A DNA stretch of 64,000 nucleotides from Isoperla grammatica (GCA_945910005.1 OX246746.1:44868210-44932209); one strand, 5' to 3'. Positions 36,513 through 49,944 are shown, counted from the stretch's first letter. The notes: generated by a model not told the origin, from the sequence alone. Made by a program: numbers and translations.

Positions 36513-37967
36513 CGAGCAGTTGACGAGAAGAACGAAGCTGTTACACAATCTTTCGAACCCTCCAATCTGCTCTAACCAACAGTAACTAGTGTTACAGAGG
36601 AGAGTGGTCACTCATCCACCTCCTGACCTAGCCCGAGGTTACTTAACTTCGGTGTTCGTATGGGAACCGGCCAAGCGACCGCGGCTAAACCGTTTTTCTG
36701 CGTATTACGAGACACGCGATTTCCCCGCTTTGAATCCCCCCCCCCCCCCCCAGCCCCCCTTACATGGCCCATTCACTTTTAATGGAACATCCCCCTTTAT
36801 CACGTACATTTTCAAGGTCACAACTGGAAATGTGTGGATTTTGTCCGATTTTCACCTTCCCCCACCCCTATTATTTTTTTGTCTCTATTATAGGACGAAA
36901 CGCAGTTATATAGATTTGTGCTTCACTCGATACAAAACTGTTAAATATTATTTAAGCCACCATTTTTGAAATGTAGCAAGAACCTACCAACACTCGACGG
37001 CTCGGCCTCGAACCCCCGGACTGCAGACGATGGTCCCGAAGATCTTACTGGGCGTAGCTCTTAGAGGTATCTTGCTTCTCATGGCATCTTTGGGAAACAA
37101 GCTAATCAAGGCCGTTGAAGAAGTAGGCCGACGACTAGTCAAGAGTGCAAACAATAGAGGAACAGTGTTTTTTTATTTATTTATTTAACAAAAATGTTCA
37201 GTTCAGCAGCTTAGCCATTAAAAGAACATAGAAACAAAGATAACAATAACTTTTGAAATGAACTTTTGAAAATAAACTTTTTTTTAATTTTGAAAATGAA
37301 AATGAAATTTTCAAATCAAAAGGAAAAATTCAAATTTTGAAAATAAATTTTGTCAAATTAGCATTATCCTATTCGTGGCTGAGACGTGGCTACTCTCACT
37401 ATGGCCATCCCTGATTAGGTGTTACCTATAAAGACTCTACGGAAGGGTAGCTGAAGTACCCCTACCTTGGTTTCCTGTGTCCAAACCCTTTCTGAACCCT
37501 GGTCGAGAGACTGCTTTCGCTCCTGTTGTCCTGATCAGGCCTCTCTTCCTTAAGCTGGGCCTTCTTCCGTTCCACCTCTGTATAGGTCTTCCTTCACTCC
37601 CGTTAAAATGCCCCTATTTACCATACGTCAAACCCCAGTCTCCCCCACTACCCTACGCTGGCTGTACCAAGTCGTGAGTCACCAATCAAGCTACTCGGCT
37701 CGACCCTCACCCGTGAGAGTCACGAAGGCGTAGGACAAGTCTCAGAGACCGCAGTCGTACCCAGTTCGCGCCTGAACCGTAGTGAGCAGCGTTGCAGCAT
37801 TGCCTGCCCTGTCTATGCTGATGAAATGGCTGAGCACAGCGCATTCTGTAGGTGACGACAGCTGTGAACAAACCCACAACCTTTCATCGTAAAGTATCCA
37901 TAAATCACGCAATGGAACAGAAACAACAAAGTAAACATTAATTTTTACTTGATAATATGATTGTTTT
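36513..37967. other. Mixed unclassified segment
   Basis: 36735-36751 is a C-run. 36995-37020 in reverse holds a B-box-like GGTTCGAGGCC. 37170-37360 is T/A-rich, resembling a retroposon tail. 37390-37900 is GC-richer with short proline-rich frames (37477-37677) of no known family. Confidence 0.3.
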
Positions 37968-40900
37968 CTTTGCGTCTCTATCATTGAAATCATATTCGCG
38001 TCTCTATTATAAGTAATCATGCTATTCGCGTCTCTATTATTAGTAATCGTGATATTCGCGTCTCTATTATTGCAATCATGCTATTCGCGTCTCTATTATT
38101 AGTAATCGTGATATTCGCGTCACTATTATTGCAATCATGCTATTCGCGTCTCTATTATAAGTAATCGTGATATTCGCGTCTCTATTATTAGTAATCGTGA
38201 TATTCGCGTCTCTATTATTAGTGATCATGATATTCGCGTCTCTATTATTGCAATCATGCTATTTGCGTCTCTATTATTAGTAATCGTGATATTCGCGTCT
38301 CTATTATTGCAATCATGCTATTCGCGTCTCTATTATTAGTAATCGTAATATTCGCGTCTCTATCATTGAAATCATATTCGCGTCTCTATTATTAGTAATC
38401 GTGATATTCGCGTCTCTATTATTAGTAATCGTGATATTCGCGTCTCTATTATTAGTGATCATGATATTTGCGTCTCTATTATTGCAATCATGCTATTCGC
38501 GTCTCTATTATTAGTAATCGTGATATTCGCGTCTCTATTATTGCAATCATGCTATTCGCGTCTCTATTATTAGTAATCGTGATATTCGCGTCTCTATCAT
38601 TGAAATCATATTCGCGTCTCTATCATTGAAATCATATTCGCGTCTCTATTATTAGTAATCGTGATATTCGCGTCTATATTATTAGTAATCGTGATATTCG
38701 CGTCTCTATTATTAGTGATCATGATATTCGCGTCTCTATTATTGCAATCATGCTATTCGCGTCTCTATTATTAGTAATCGTGATATTCGCGTCTCTATTA
38801 TTGCAATCATGCTAGTCGCGTTTCTATTATTAGTAATCGTGATATTCGCGTCTCTATTATTGCAATCATGCTATTCGCGTCTCTATTATTAGTAATCGTG
38901 ATATTCGCGTCTCTATTATTGCAATCATGCTATTCGCGTCTCTATTATAAGTAATCGTGATATTCGCGTCTCTATTATTAGTAATCGTGATATTCGCGTC
39001 TCTATTACTAGTGATCATGAAATTCGCGTCTCTATTATTGCAATCATTCTATTCGCGTCTCTATTATTAGTAATCGTGATATTCGCGTCTCTATTATTGC
39101 AATCATGCTATTCGCGTCTCTATTATTAGTAATCGTGATATTCGCGTCTCTATTATTGCAATCATGCTATTCGCGTCTCTATTATAAGTAATCGTGATAT
39201 TCGCGTCTCTATTATTGCAATCATGCTATTCGCGTCTCTATTATTAGTAATCGTGATATTCGCGTCTCTATTATTGCAATCATGCTATTCGCGTCTCTAT
39301 TACAAGTAATCGAGATATTCGCGTCACTATTATTAGTAATCGTGATATTCGCGTCTCTATTATTAGTAATCGTGATATTCGCGTCTCTATAATTGCAATC
39401 ATGCTATTCGCGTCTCTATCATTGAAATCATATTCGCGTCTCTATTATTAGTCATCATGCTATTCGCGTCTCTATTATTAGTAATCGTGATATTCGCGTC
39501 TCTATTATTGCAATCATGCTATTCGCGTCTCTATTATTAGTAATCGTGATATTCGCGTCTCTATTATTGCAATCATGCTATTCGCGTCTCTATTATAAGT
39601 AATCGTGATATTCGCGTCTCTATCATTGAAATCATATTCGCGTCTCTATTATTAGTAATCATGATATTCGCGTCTCTATTATTGCAATCATGCTATTCGC
39701 GTCTCTATTATTAGTAATCGTGATATTCGCGTCTCTATTATTGCAATCGTGCTATTCGCGTCTCTATTATTAATAATCGTGATATTCGCGTCTCTATTAT
39801 TGCAATCATGCTATTCGCGTCTCTATCATTGAAATCATATTCGCGTCTCTATTATTAGTCATCATGCTATTCGCGTCTCTATTATTAGTAATCGTGATAT
39901 TCGCGTCTCTATTATTGCAATCATGCTATTCGCGTCTCTATTATTAGTAATCGTGATATTCGCGTCTCTATTATTGCAATCATGCTATTCGCGTCTCTAT
40001 TATTAGTAATCGTGATATTCGCGTCTCTATTATTGCAATCATGCTATTCGCGTCTCAATCATTGAAATCATATTCGCGTCTCTATTATGAGTCATCATGC
40101 TATTCGCGTCTCTATTATTAGTAATCGTGATATTCGCGTCTCTATTATTGCAATCATGCTATTCGCGTCTCTATTTTTGAAATCATATTCGCGTCTCTAT
40201 TATTAGTAATCATGATATTCGCGTCTCTATTATTGCAATCATGCTATTCGCGTCTCTATTATAAGTAATCGTGATATTCGCGTCTCTATTATTGCAATCA
40301 TGCTATTCGCGTCTCTATTATTAGTAATCGTGATATTCGCGTCTCTATTATTAGTAATCGTGATATTCGCGTCTCTATTATTGCAATCATGCTATTCGCG
40401 TCTCTATCATTGAAATCATATTTGCGTCTCTATTATTAGTAATCATGATATTCGCGTCTCTATTATTGCAATCATGCTATTCGCGTCTCTATTATTAGTA
40501 TTCGTGATATTCGCGTCTCTATTATTGCAATCATGCTATTCGCGTCTCTATTATTAGTAATCGTGATATTCGCGTCTCTATTATTCAATCATGCTATTCG
40601 CGTCTCTATCATTGAAATCATATTCGCGTCTCTATTATTAGTCATCATGATATTCGCGTCTCTATCTTTGAAATCATATTCGCGTCTCTTTTATTAGTAA
40701 TCGTGATATTCGCGTCTCTATTATTAGTGATCATGATATTCGCGTCTCTATTATTGCAATCATGCTATTCGCGTCTCTATTATTAGTAATCGTGATATTC
40801 GCGTCTCTATTATTGCAATCATGCTATTCGCGTCTCTATTATTAGTAATCGTGATATTCGCGTCTCTATTATTAGTAATCGTGATATTCGCGTCTCTATT

Positions 40901-41709
40901 ATTAGTGATCATGATATTCGCGTCTCTATTATTGCAATCATGCTATTCGCGTCTCTATTATTAGTAATAGTGATATTCGCGTCTCTATTATTGCAATCAT
41001 GCTAGTCGCGTCTCTATTATTAGTAATCGTGATATTCGCGTCTCTATTATTGCAATCATGCTATTCGCGTCTCTATCATTGAAATCATATTCGCGTCTCT
41101 ATTATTAGTCATCATGATATTCGCGTCTCTATCTTTGAAATCATATTCGCGTCTCTATTATTAGTAATCGTGATATTCGCGTCTCTATTATTAGTAATCG
41201 TGATATTCGCGTCTCTATTATTAGTGATCATGATATTCGCGTCTCTATTATTGCAATCATGCTATTCGCGTCTCTATTATAAGTAATCGTGATATTCGCG
41301 TCTCTATTATTGCAATCATGCTATTCGCGTCTCTATTATTAGTAATCGTGATATTCGCGTCTCTATTATTAGTAATCGTGATATTCGCGTCTCTATTATT
41401 AGTGATCATGATATTCGCGTCTCTATTATTGCAATCATGCTATTCGCGTCTCAATTTTTAGTAATAGTGATATTCGCGTCTCTATTATTGCAATCATGCT
41501 AGTCGCGTCTCTATTATTAGTAATCGTGATATTCGCGTCTCTATTATTGCAATCATGCTATTCGCGTCTCTATTATTGAAATCATGCAATTCGCGTCTCT
41601 ATTATTTCAATCATGCTATTCGAGTGTCTATTATTGCAATCATGCTATTCGAGTGTCTTTTATTGCAATCATGCTATTCGAGTGTCTATTATTGCAATCA
41701 TGCAATTCG
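37968..41709. repeat. 29/30/26-bp minisatellite, 3.7 kb, fused to a SINE tail
   Basis: The core ATTCGCGTCTCTATTATT is followed by one of a few endings: AGTAATCGTGAT (30 bp), GCAATCATGCT (29 bp), or the shorter CATTGAAATCAT (26 bp). The subtypes alternate in recurrent strings, so higher-order blocks have been duplicated. Roughly 125 units. The last units decay to ATTCGAGTGTCTATTATTGC and run directly into SINE sequence at about 41710. Confidence 0.95.
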
Positions 41710-41810
41710 CGGAAATGAGGGGTGATAGACGAAAGTGAAGGCCAGTTACAAAAACCATTCCTTGTACGGGATTCGAACCTACATCCTTTGGTGGTACACG
41801 CATAAATATG
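41710..41810 (-). mobile_element. tRNA-derived SINE at the edge of the minisatellite
   Basis: On the minus strand, GTAGGTTCGAATCCCGTAC is a B box, followed by GTTTTTGTAACTGGCC, TCTATCACCCCTCATTTCC and then the tandem units. The order B box, body, tail unit is the same as at 16610-16790, where only one tail unit exists. Confidence 0.65.
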
Positions 41811-42889
41811 AAGACAAATATATATCATGTAAACTGGTTCATGTATTCCTACATAATAAAACTGCTTTAACATTTCGTTTCCTTGTGATATTTTGAAATT
41901 GAATTCACATGTTTACGAAAATTCTAGAACATATCCGTATGTTTTGTATTTGATTATGTTTGTACATATTGTCCATGAATATCAAATCACCGTTTTAAAT
42001 TTCACCTAAAAAGTTTATATTATGGGAAATAAAATCGTATTTGGTCCATACAGGTAATACTATGCATTTTAGCTCTATCAAAACTGACAGAAGTGCCGCA
42101 ATGCCACTCAGAGGGTAGTAACAATTCCTGTAATCTCTTTGCATTTCTCTGTAGTGTACATCTGATAGCACTTACTCACTTTCACCTGTACTTACATAAT
42201 TGTCATATGTGACCCAAATTAGACAACAATTTACTTTTATAGCCTTTATTAACAATAATACCGGTCTCGGCAGTCAAAGCTGGTCAAATCAACACAGAAT
42301 AATACAAAATATATAAACAAAAACTGAAACAAGTAACCCTGAACATATACAAAAGAAAAAAATTAAGAACAATAATTGTGCCTAAAAATAAAAATAGACC
42401 CACGTTAACACGCAAATAACAACATCTTTGGGGAGGCTTGCACTCAGCTAGAAAATTTTCGAAACGCCTCAAAAATCCCGGAGCTTGTACCCCTATAGCA
42501 CCTATAATTTTCTAACCATTACAGACAAATTAAAATTAGCATACTTGTCAAATACAGCGTGCAATTGGATATAGGGTCAAGATAATAATATAGATTAGCC
42601 TAAAAAGAAACTTAGTACAACAGGTTACTGTTATAAAACAAATTGTTGGACTGTACAATGTCCCTTGTCACAATAAAAATTAAAACGCAACATTTCGAGT
42701 ACCGATCAGCACTCTATCACAGGCTATGGATTGTGATAGATTTATTTAAAAGTGGATTAAAAAACCGGAGTCGGGAAACAACAACAAAATACACAGGTAG
42801 TTCATCAGTTAAGCAGCCCTATTTTAAACATTTCGTCGACAATTGTGTATTTGTTTAAAACTTAATGATAGTTTGTTATGGGGTTGTAT
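41811..42889. other. AT-rich spacer, nothing recognised
   Basis: No supported gene. Confidence 0.4.
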
Positions 42890-42897
42890 CCCATAGG

Positions 42898-43568
42898 TAG
42901 AGGTGTTTGTTTTTCGCGGACCGCGAAATCGCGAAAAGTGTTGATAAAGAAGGGGGAGATAAACAAAGTGTATATCTGTTGATAGGCACCTTAAAACATC
43001 AAAATTTCACCGCGAAAATTCGCGAAATCCGTCAAGTTCCAGTCATAACATCGAAATTTGTATTAAAGGGCAAAATAACACGAAATTTTGATTGTTTTTA
43101 ATTTATAAAAAATATTTTTAAAAGTTTAGATTTATTATTACAGTCAAACGTCATTACAACACAATCGTGGGGACCTAAAATTTTTTCATTATATTGATGA
43201 TTTCGTTAAGAAGATCAACGATTTATTTTTGCTGAAATTCGGCGTCAAACAAGTACAATTCTGAGGGATTTTACGTGACGGACAAGAAGATTCTTATGTG
43301 TTGTGACTGCCGCCTTTAATTCGGCCGTAAAGACACACTAGACAAACACAGGTAATGGTAATGTTAATACACTTCGTATTAACTAGTAATAGTTTGTACA
43401 TACAATTCAAATAAATTAAATTAAATCAAAATTCCTTTTTAATTAAAACATTTCTGGTGAAATTTACAGTAGAAAATTCCCAAAAAGCATAACACCGCCA
43501 TAACATCGAAATTATTAAATCTATAAACGAAACTTAAGAAAACATAACACCACTTACAAACACCTCTA
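42898..43568. mobile_element. Non-autonomous hAT, 671 bp, exact 8-bp TSD
   Basis: Terminal repeats TAGAGGTGTTTGT and ACAAACACCTCTA are flanked by CCCATAGG at 42890-42897 and 43569-43576. TIR style and TSD length fit hAT. Inside, near the left end, are GCGAAATCGCGAAA palindromic words. There is no transposase ORF; the 64-codon frame at 42907-43101 is not recognisable. Confidence 0.88.
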
Positions 43569-43576
43569 CCCATAGG

Positions 43577-44087
43577 TTATAACAGAAAAAGCAGAAAAAG
43601 GAAATGTTCAGCGAGCCTATTCAGAGAGAGGCTCATAGAGCCAAAACGCCAGTATAAAGAGAGCTCCGTTCTATGCGTACAAGTACCACACCACACAATA
43701 ACCTTCACCTGGAGAGACGTAGATATTGGTTTTCCAATATTTTTGCAAACTTGTGAGCTGGGAATGCTTTAGTTCGGCGTTTTCAATAATAAAAACCGAA
43801 CTGCGAGAATCCTTTAAACTTTATTATTATACTTTGAAACTTTTGAACGGTTCTCTCTTTCTTTGCCTCTAAGAAATTGTGTTGTTTGAACATTTTTTCA
43901 ATTCATATTTTCTTCATTCTAAGTACTGGCTTTGGTTTACGAGGCATCTTAATTTTCGAGTACAAAACGCAGATTTAAAAACATAATTTTTAAACCATAG
44001 TAATGAGAATCCTTTAAGCAAAGTGAATTTTATGCTTCTCTGTTAAATTATATAACTGTGTACTAACTTTTGGTTATTTCCTTGCAG
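43577..44087. other. AT-rich spacer, distal part of the candidate intron
   Basis: No gene. A polypyrimidine-rich acceptor (TTATTTCCTTGCAG) closes the segment. Confidence 0.4.
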
Positions 44088-44119
44088 AGAATGGTGAGCC
44101 CGAGCAAGCGGCCATCAAG
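44088..44119 (+). CDS. Putative secreted peptide precursor, second coding exon
   Basis: A 32-base exon between TTTCCTTGCAG and the donor GTAAGC. Joined to the phase-1 end of the exon at 15259-15355 it encodes KNGEPEQAAIK and leaves in phase 0. The acidic, hydrophilic stretch would suit a pro-peptide segment ahead of processing sites that lie outside the window. Support rests on splice-site quality and reading-frame compatibility; with so short an exon, chance is a serious alternative. Confidence 0.4.
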
Positions 44120-44640
44120 GTAAGCTTATAATATATTGTATCTTACAAACATTCTACTGAATGGCCAATTTGTCATCTTAGTGTTGGAAAAATGGAAATT
44201 TGAATGACGCAATGTGAATATGTGAACAAACATGCATAAATGGGTTTATTGCGAGATACCGTCTCAAATGAGTTATGTATTACTACGCTGGCCGTTATAT
44301 TTCTGCGTAAATACAATAACTATACTACACTATAACACAGAGAATTTGGTCTACTTTTCCGATCAATGTTTACCTTTATGGATAAACGTTAAAAGTAAAG
44401 TGACGTATTTCAATCGATCTTATTTAATTTGTTAAATGAAATCATTATTGTTTATTAAGTTTTTATGTCATCATTCAAAACTAGCATGATTTTTGTCATA
44501 TTCAACAACGCAATTTACTTCATAAGCAAAGCAGTAAATTTAATACTTTCTAATTCATTGATATTATTTATAAGTAAGCTCATACAGTTTAAACAATCTA
44601 TCAAAAACTGGGCCCGATTCTTTCTACAATCATGGAAATT
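44120..44640. other. AT-rich spacer, next intron if the gene is real
   Basis: Nothing else recognised. Confidence 0.4.
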
Positions 44641-44642
44641 AA

Positions 44643-44926
<284 letters not shown>

Positions 44927-45675
44927 TCTCAGCACAGGTTATAAAAACCAGAAAAAATAGGATATAATAAAAACACATAACCAAGATCAACTAAAAATAA
45001 ATGAAAACATGTGTTTCTACCTCAGCACCTGCGTGACATATCATTGCTACCACTGCTTTCCTCACACGTGGGGCTGGACTACTGCAGCGTACAATTTAAA
45101 ATTAATAATAATCTAGATATTATGTTAGAAAATATAAATTTTTCATTTTGAAACCTTATCGAAAGTAAAGGCTTTATAAACGTATTGGAAAACCTTTTAC
45201 AGTATCTGCTTTGAAACCTGAACTTGTGCAATAATGTATTTGCAAAGCAACGTCCAGTCAAAGCTTGCTTGCCACTCTAGGAAACACTTGTTATTACATT
45301 AGCTCAACAACGTTCTACACTGAAACTCAATTACCGTAACATAAGTTGATTATTTTGAAAGTTGTGACGTTGATTGTGTTTAACTTTATACTCTTCGTTT
45401 TTGTTCAATATTGAAATTGATAAGTTTCACACTTGTGTGCAATTTTGTTATGTTAATTAGGTATTAAATTTCTTTCATATTTTTCCAACCCCTATGCTAG
45501 TTTTGTATTTTGCTGTCCCGCTAACTTAATAATCATTTGATTTTGACCAGTGTTTTATCATTGTTTCACAGTACATTGAATACCTATTTATTTTTTTCCG
45601 TCTATGTGAATCAGTTGTTTACCTGAACAGGATACACATTAATTAAATGAAATGAATAATAAAATATCAAGTTAA
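44927..45675. other. AT-rich spacer, nothing recognised
   Basis: No supported feature. Confidence 0.4.
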
Positions 45676-47248
45676 AGCTGTATGTTGACCCACCTTGCGG
45701 GACACCCAAGGTTTAAGGGAGGCTGTATGTCACCCACCTTGCGGAACACCCGAGGTTTAAGGGAGGTTGTATGTCACCCACCTTGCGGAACACCCGAGGT
45801 TTAAGGGAGGTTGTATGTCACCCACCTTGCGGAACACCCGAGGTTTAAGGGAGGTTGTATGTCACCCACCTTGCGGAACACCCGAGGTTTAAGAGAGGTT
45901 GTGTGTCACCCACCTTGCGGGACACCCGAGGTTTAAGGGAGGTTGTATGTCACCCACCTTGCGGAACACCCGAGGTTTAAGGGAGGTTGTGTGTCACCCA
46001 CCTTGCGGAACACCCGAGGTTTAAGGGAGGTTGTGTGTCACCCATCTTGCGGGACACCCGAGGTTTAAGGGAGGTTGTATGTCACCCACCTTGCGGAACA
46101 CCCGAGGTTTAAGAGAGGTTGTGTGTCACCCACCTTGCGGGACCCCCGAGGTTTAAGGGAGGTTGTATGTCACCCTCACCCACCTTGCGGAACACCCGAG
46201 GTTTAAGGGAGGTTGTGTGTCACCCACCTTGCGGAACACCCGAGGTTTAAGGGAGGTTGTGTGTCACCCACCTTGCGGAACACCCGAGGTTTAAGGGAGG
46301 TTGGGTTACCCACCTAGCGGAACACCCGAGGTTTAAGGGAGGTTGTGTGTCACCCACCTTGCGGAACACCCGAGGTTTAAGGGAGGTTGTGTGTCACCCA
46401 CCTTGCGGGACACCCGAGGTTTAAGGGAGGTTGTATGTCACCCACCTTGCGGGACACCCGAGGTTTAAGGGAGGTTGTGTGTCACCCACCTTGCGGGACA
46501 CCCGAGGTTTAAGGGAGGTTGTATGTCACCCACCTTGCGGGACACCCGAGGTTTAAGGGAGGTTGTGTGTCACCCACCTTGCGGGACACCCGAGGTTTAA
46601 GGGAGGTTGTATGTCACCCACCTTGCGGAACACCCGAGGTTTAAGGGAGGTTGTATGTCACCCACCTTGCGGAACACCCGAGGTTTAAGGGAGGTTGTAT
46701 GTCACCCACCTTGCGGAACACCCGAGGTTTAAGAGAGGTTGTGTGTCACCCACCTTGCGGGACACCCGAGGTTTAAGGGAGGTTGTATGTCACCCACCTT
46801 GCGGAACACCCGAGGTTTAAGGGAGGTTGTGTTACCCACCTAGCGGAACACCCGAGGTTTAAGGGAGGTTGTGTATCACCCACCTTGCGGAACACTCGAG
46901 GTTTAAGGGAGGTTGTGTGTCACCCACCTTGCGGGACACCCGAGGTTTAAGGGAGGTTGTGTGTCACCCACCTAGCGGGACACCCGAGGTTTAAGGGAGG
47001 TTGTGTGTCACCCACCTAGCGGAACACCCGAGGTTTAAGGGAGGTTGTGTCACCCACCTTGCGGAACACCCGAGGTTTAAGGGAGGTTGTGTGTCACCCA
47101 CCTAGCGGAACACCCGAGGTTTAAGGGAGGTTGTGTGTCACCCACCTTGCGGAACACCCGAGGTTTAAGGGAGGTTGTGTTACCCACCTAGCGGAACACC
47201 CGAGGTTTAAGGGAGGTTGTGTGTCACCCACCTTGCGGAACACCCGAT
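45676..47248. repeat. 44-bp minisatellite, ~36 units
   Basis: The unit GGGAGGTTGTGTGTCACCCA + CCTTGCGGAACACCCGAGG + TTTAA, with recurring variants: GTATGTC/GTGTGTC, CGGGACAC/CGGAACAC, CCTAGCGG, and a short form lacking GTGT (GGTTGTGTTACCC). Groups of the same variants repeat in order, pointing to block duplication. The array runs straight into the TIR element at 47249. Confidence 0.95.
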
Positions 47249-47592
47249 TTCAGTCTGTTAAAATTACTTTAAAATGGGTTTAAGTTGTCCCAAAAGATAA
47301 TCAAAATATGTCATCCTAAAGATACTTTTAACGCTCATTGTTATGAATGTGTTCTTATTCCAATAAATGTTTCTTTTTTTCATATGTTCTTAATTAGGTG
47401 TGAAAAGCGTTCGGCAACATCACATTACAAAAAATAATTAGAGACATTTGAAAAACGGGAATATTGATTGGAACAAAGAAACATTATTGGGAAGAGAACT
47501 AAATTCTCTACAAGATGGCATACTTCGATTAACATTTTGGGACAATTTTAATACACTTTAAAGTAATTTTAAAATACCAACTTCGGGAGTTC
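47249..47592. mobile_element. TIR element abutting the 44-bp array
   Basis: The left end CCCGATTTCAGTCTG..AAAATTACTTTAAA is inverted at the right as TTTAAAGTAATTTTAAAAT..CTTCGGG, and GTTGTCCC/GGGACAA lies further in. The internal sequence is related to 110-430. The minisatellite unit ends in CACCCG, so the array has grown from, or immediately beside, the left terminus. Confidence 0.6.
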
Positions 47593-48392
47593 CGCGGGAT
47601 AAGTGAACGTACAGTCTTAATGTGAAAATGCGTGATTCAATTAGAATATATGGGATTAGGGTAAAGTCTGAGGCTGGTATAATAAATAATAATTCACTCC
47701 TTGAAAAGGAATTTACTGTAAAAAGCCAAAAGGGAGACAGGGAAGACAAAATAACAATATAATCAAGATGGCGGGGCTGTGTGAGACAATAACACCAGTA
47801 AAAGACGAGAGAGAGAGAGTAAGAGAGAGTAGGAGACACCACCACGCATAACGCCCCATCTTATCTCCCGATAACAAGCTCAGACTGATCAAGACTACTC
47901 GAGTTGGTTGTTGAGAAGTTGAGAAGTTGAGAAGTTGTGCTATCTCGATTAGGGGGGTTCCTGTTTCCGGAACTGCTTCATTTCCTGCTGTCTGTTGAGC
48001 ATTGGTGGCGAGCAAAACACTTCGCGATCCGCTCTGTTATCACTCAGACCGCCACTGACGAAAATAACTGTGAAAACAAAATCGTTTTATCACTCACTGC
48101 TAGGAAAAACAGCCCGCGGCGACAGTACCCCCCCCCCCCCCCCCCCCCCCCCAGGGACGGGAATCTGGTGTGCGACATCTACTGAAGTCGCCGCTTGGGG
48201 TAAAGTTAGCCCAACCCAACGTGAGTATTCTCATGCTCTCGAAATAGCCGAGTACAATTAATAAGAGTACAATTAATACTTTCTCTTCTCTAATTCATAA
48301 CATCTAATTGAAACGGATCCGATAGGGATAATTATCGGCCTTCGGTTGGTTACCTGGAAATTCATTACAGAGTGACTAATGCTTGTGCACTC
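47593..48392. other. Spacer, nothing recognised
   Basis: Includes a C-run at about 48129-48152 and a triplicated GAGAAGTT near 47913-47937. No supported gene. Confidence 0.4.
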
Positions 48393-48537
<145 letters not shown>

Positions 48538-48539
48538 CC

Positions 48540-49615
48540 GACACAGCCCTGCAGGCGTTCGACAGGAAAATTCGAACCATCCTCACAAAGCACAGGATGC
48601 AACATCCTAGGAGCTCCGTGGAGCGACTGTACCTGTCGCGCAACACTGGCGGACGAGGGCTGCTCAGCGTCGAGATGCTGTGCCACAGCAAGGAGAAGCG
48701 GCTTCGAGCTTACTTTTTAACTCGAGAGAGTCAGCTGCACCATGCCATCTGCACGCAGGACCAAGGTTATACGCCACTTCATCTGTGCGCCGAAGAAGTA
48801 CACCTCAGCGTTAAGACGCCGGCAGAGAGAATGCAACAGTGGAGGGAGAAGCCCCTTCACGGCAGGTTTGCAGCCGAGCTCACTGGGGAGCACACCGACT
48901 TGAAAGCCTCGACGGAATGGCTCCGAACTGCGGGCCTCTTCGCTGAAACGGAGGGGTTCGTCTTTGCATTCAGGATCAAGTGGTGCGCACCAAGAACTTT
49001 GAGCGGCACATCCTCAAAGCCGACGTCCAAGATCGCTGTCGTCTCTGCAAGAAAGCTGGCGAGACCATCCAGCACATCGCAGGTGGATGCCCGGTGTTAG
49101 CTCCCAGAGAGTATTTGGAGCGTCACAACGCAGTTGCGAAAGTGGTCCACCAAGCGCTGGCCAAGGAGTACAGCCTGGTAGAGGTAGAAACACCGTACTA
49201 CAAGTGTAAGCCCGAGCAAGTCCTGCGTAACCAATGCGCCAAGCTGCTGTGGGACTCACCCATTGTCACGGACAGAGCGGTCGAGGCAAATCGGCCAGAC
49301 TTGGTTTTGTTTGACAAGAAGGCTAAAACAGCAACCAGCATCGACATCGCCGTCCCGCTAGACAACCATGTGATCAACACAGTAGCTGAGAAGAGGCGTA
49401 AATACCAACCACTCGCCGTCGAACTCAAGGACATAATATACAAGCTGAGGTCCGTTGAGATAGTTCCTGTCGTCGTCTCCGTCAACGGTCTTGTCACCGA
49501 AGAGTGGTCAGCTGCGAAAGAGAAGCACCACCTGAAGGACAAGCACGTGCGTGTCATGCAGAAGGCTGCAATCCTCGGCACAACTAATATCGTGCGGAAG
49601 GTCCTCAGCCTATGA
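48540..49615 (+). pseudogene. 5'-truncated R4/Dong-like LINE: zinc knuckle and restriction-like endonuclease
   Basis: This is the C-terminal half of a non-LTR reverse transcriptase polyprotein. The first part (frame from 48540 to ~48970) carries GGRGLLSVE, typical of the region after RT in R2/R4-type elements. One base appears lost near 48968-48972. The second frame (48980-49615, 211 codons from its first ATG) holds a CCHC knuckle (C20, C23, H32, C37) and RPDLVLFDKKAKTATSID, matching the RPD-x12-14-D core of restriction-like endonucleases that nick the target site (R105-P-D107, D122). The RT domain is missing because of 5' truncation at the AAT array. A short 3' UTR (49616-49705) ends GAAATAACAATAAT, merging into the next AAT array. 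R4-clade Dong elements are known to target TAA repeats, which fits both boundaries. Confidence 0.85.
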
Positions 49616-49707
49616 GCTACATTGTCACCACCATCTTTCGGCCGCCACGCTAGGGTGCACTCTCGCATTGTCTGCCCGATGGTGCAAATGAGAGAAGAGA
49701 AGAAAGG

Positions 49708-49714
49708 AAATAAC

Positions 49715-49769
<55 letters not shown>

Positions 49770-49772
49770 GTA

Positions 49773-49821
<49 letters not shown>

Positions 49822-49832
49822 TACTAATAATA

Positions 49833-49873
<41 letters not shown>

Positions 49874-49891
49874 TAATAATAATAAAAGTAA

Positions 49892-49944
<53 letters not shown>

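Noticed and set aside
36345..36611. Minus-strand 88-codon frame
   Set aside because: Lies over a dispersed repeat whose other copy (22.8-23.0 kb) does not keep the frame.
37968..41709. CRISPR-like appearance of ~18-bp repeats with short variable ends
   Set aside because: The 'spacers' are only three or four recurring variants and the context is animal genomic DNA; it is a minisatellite.
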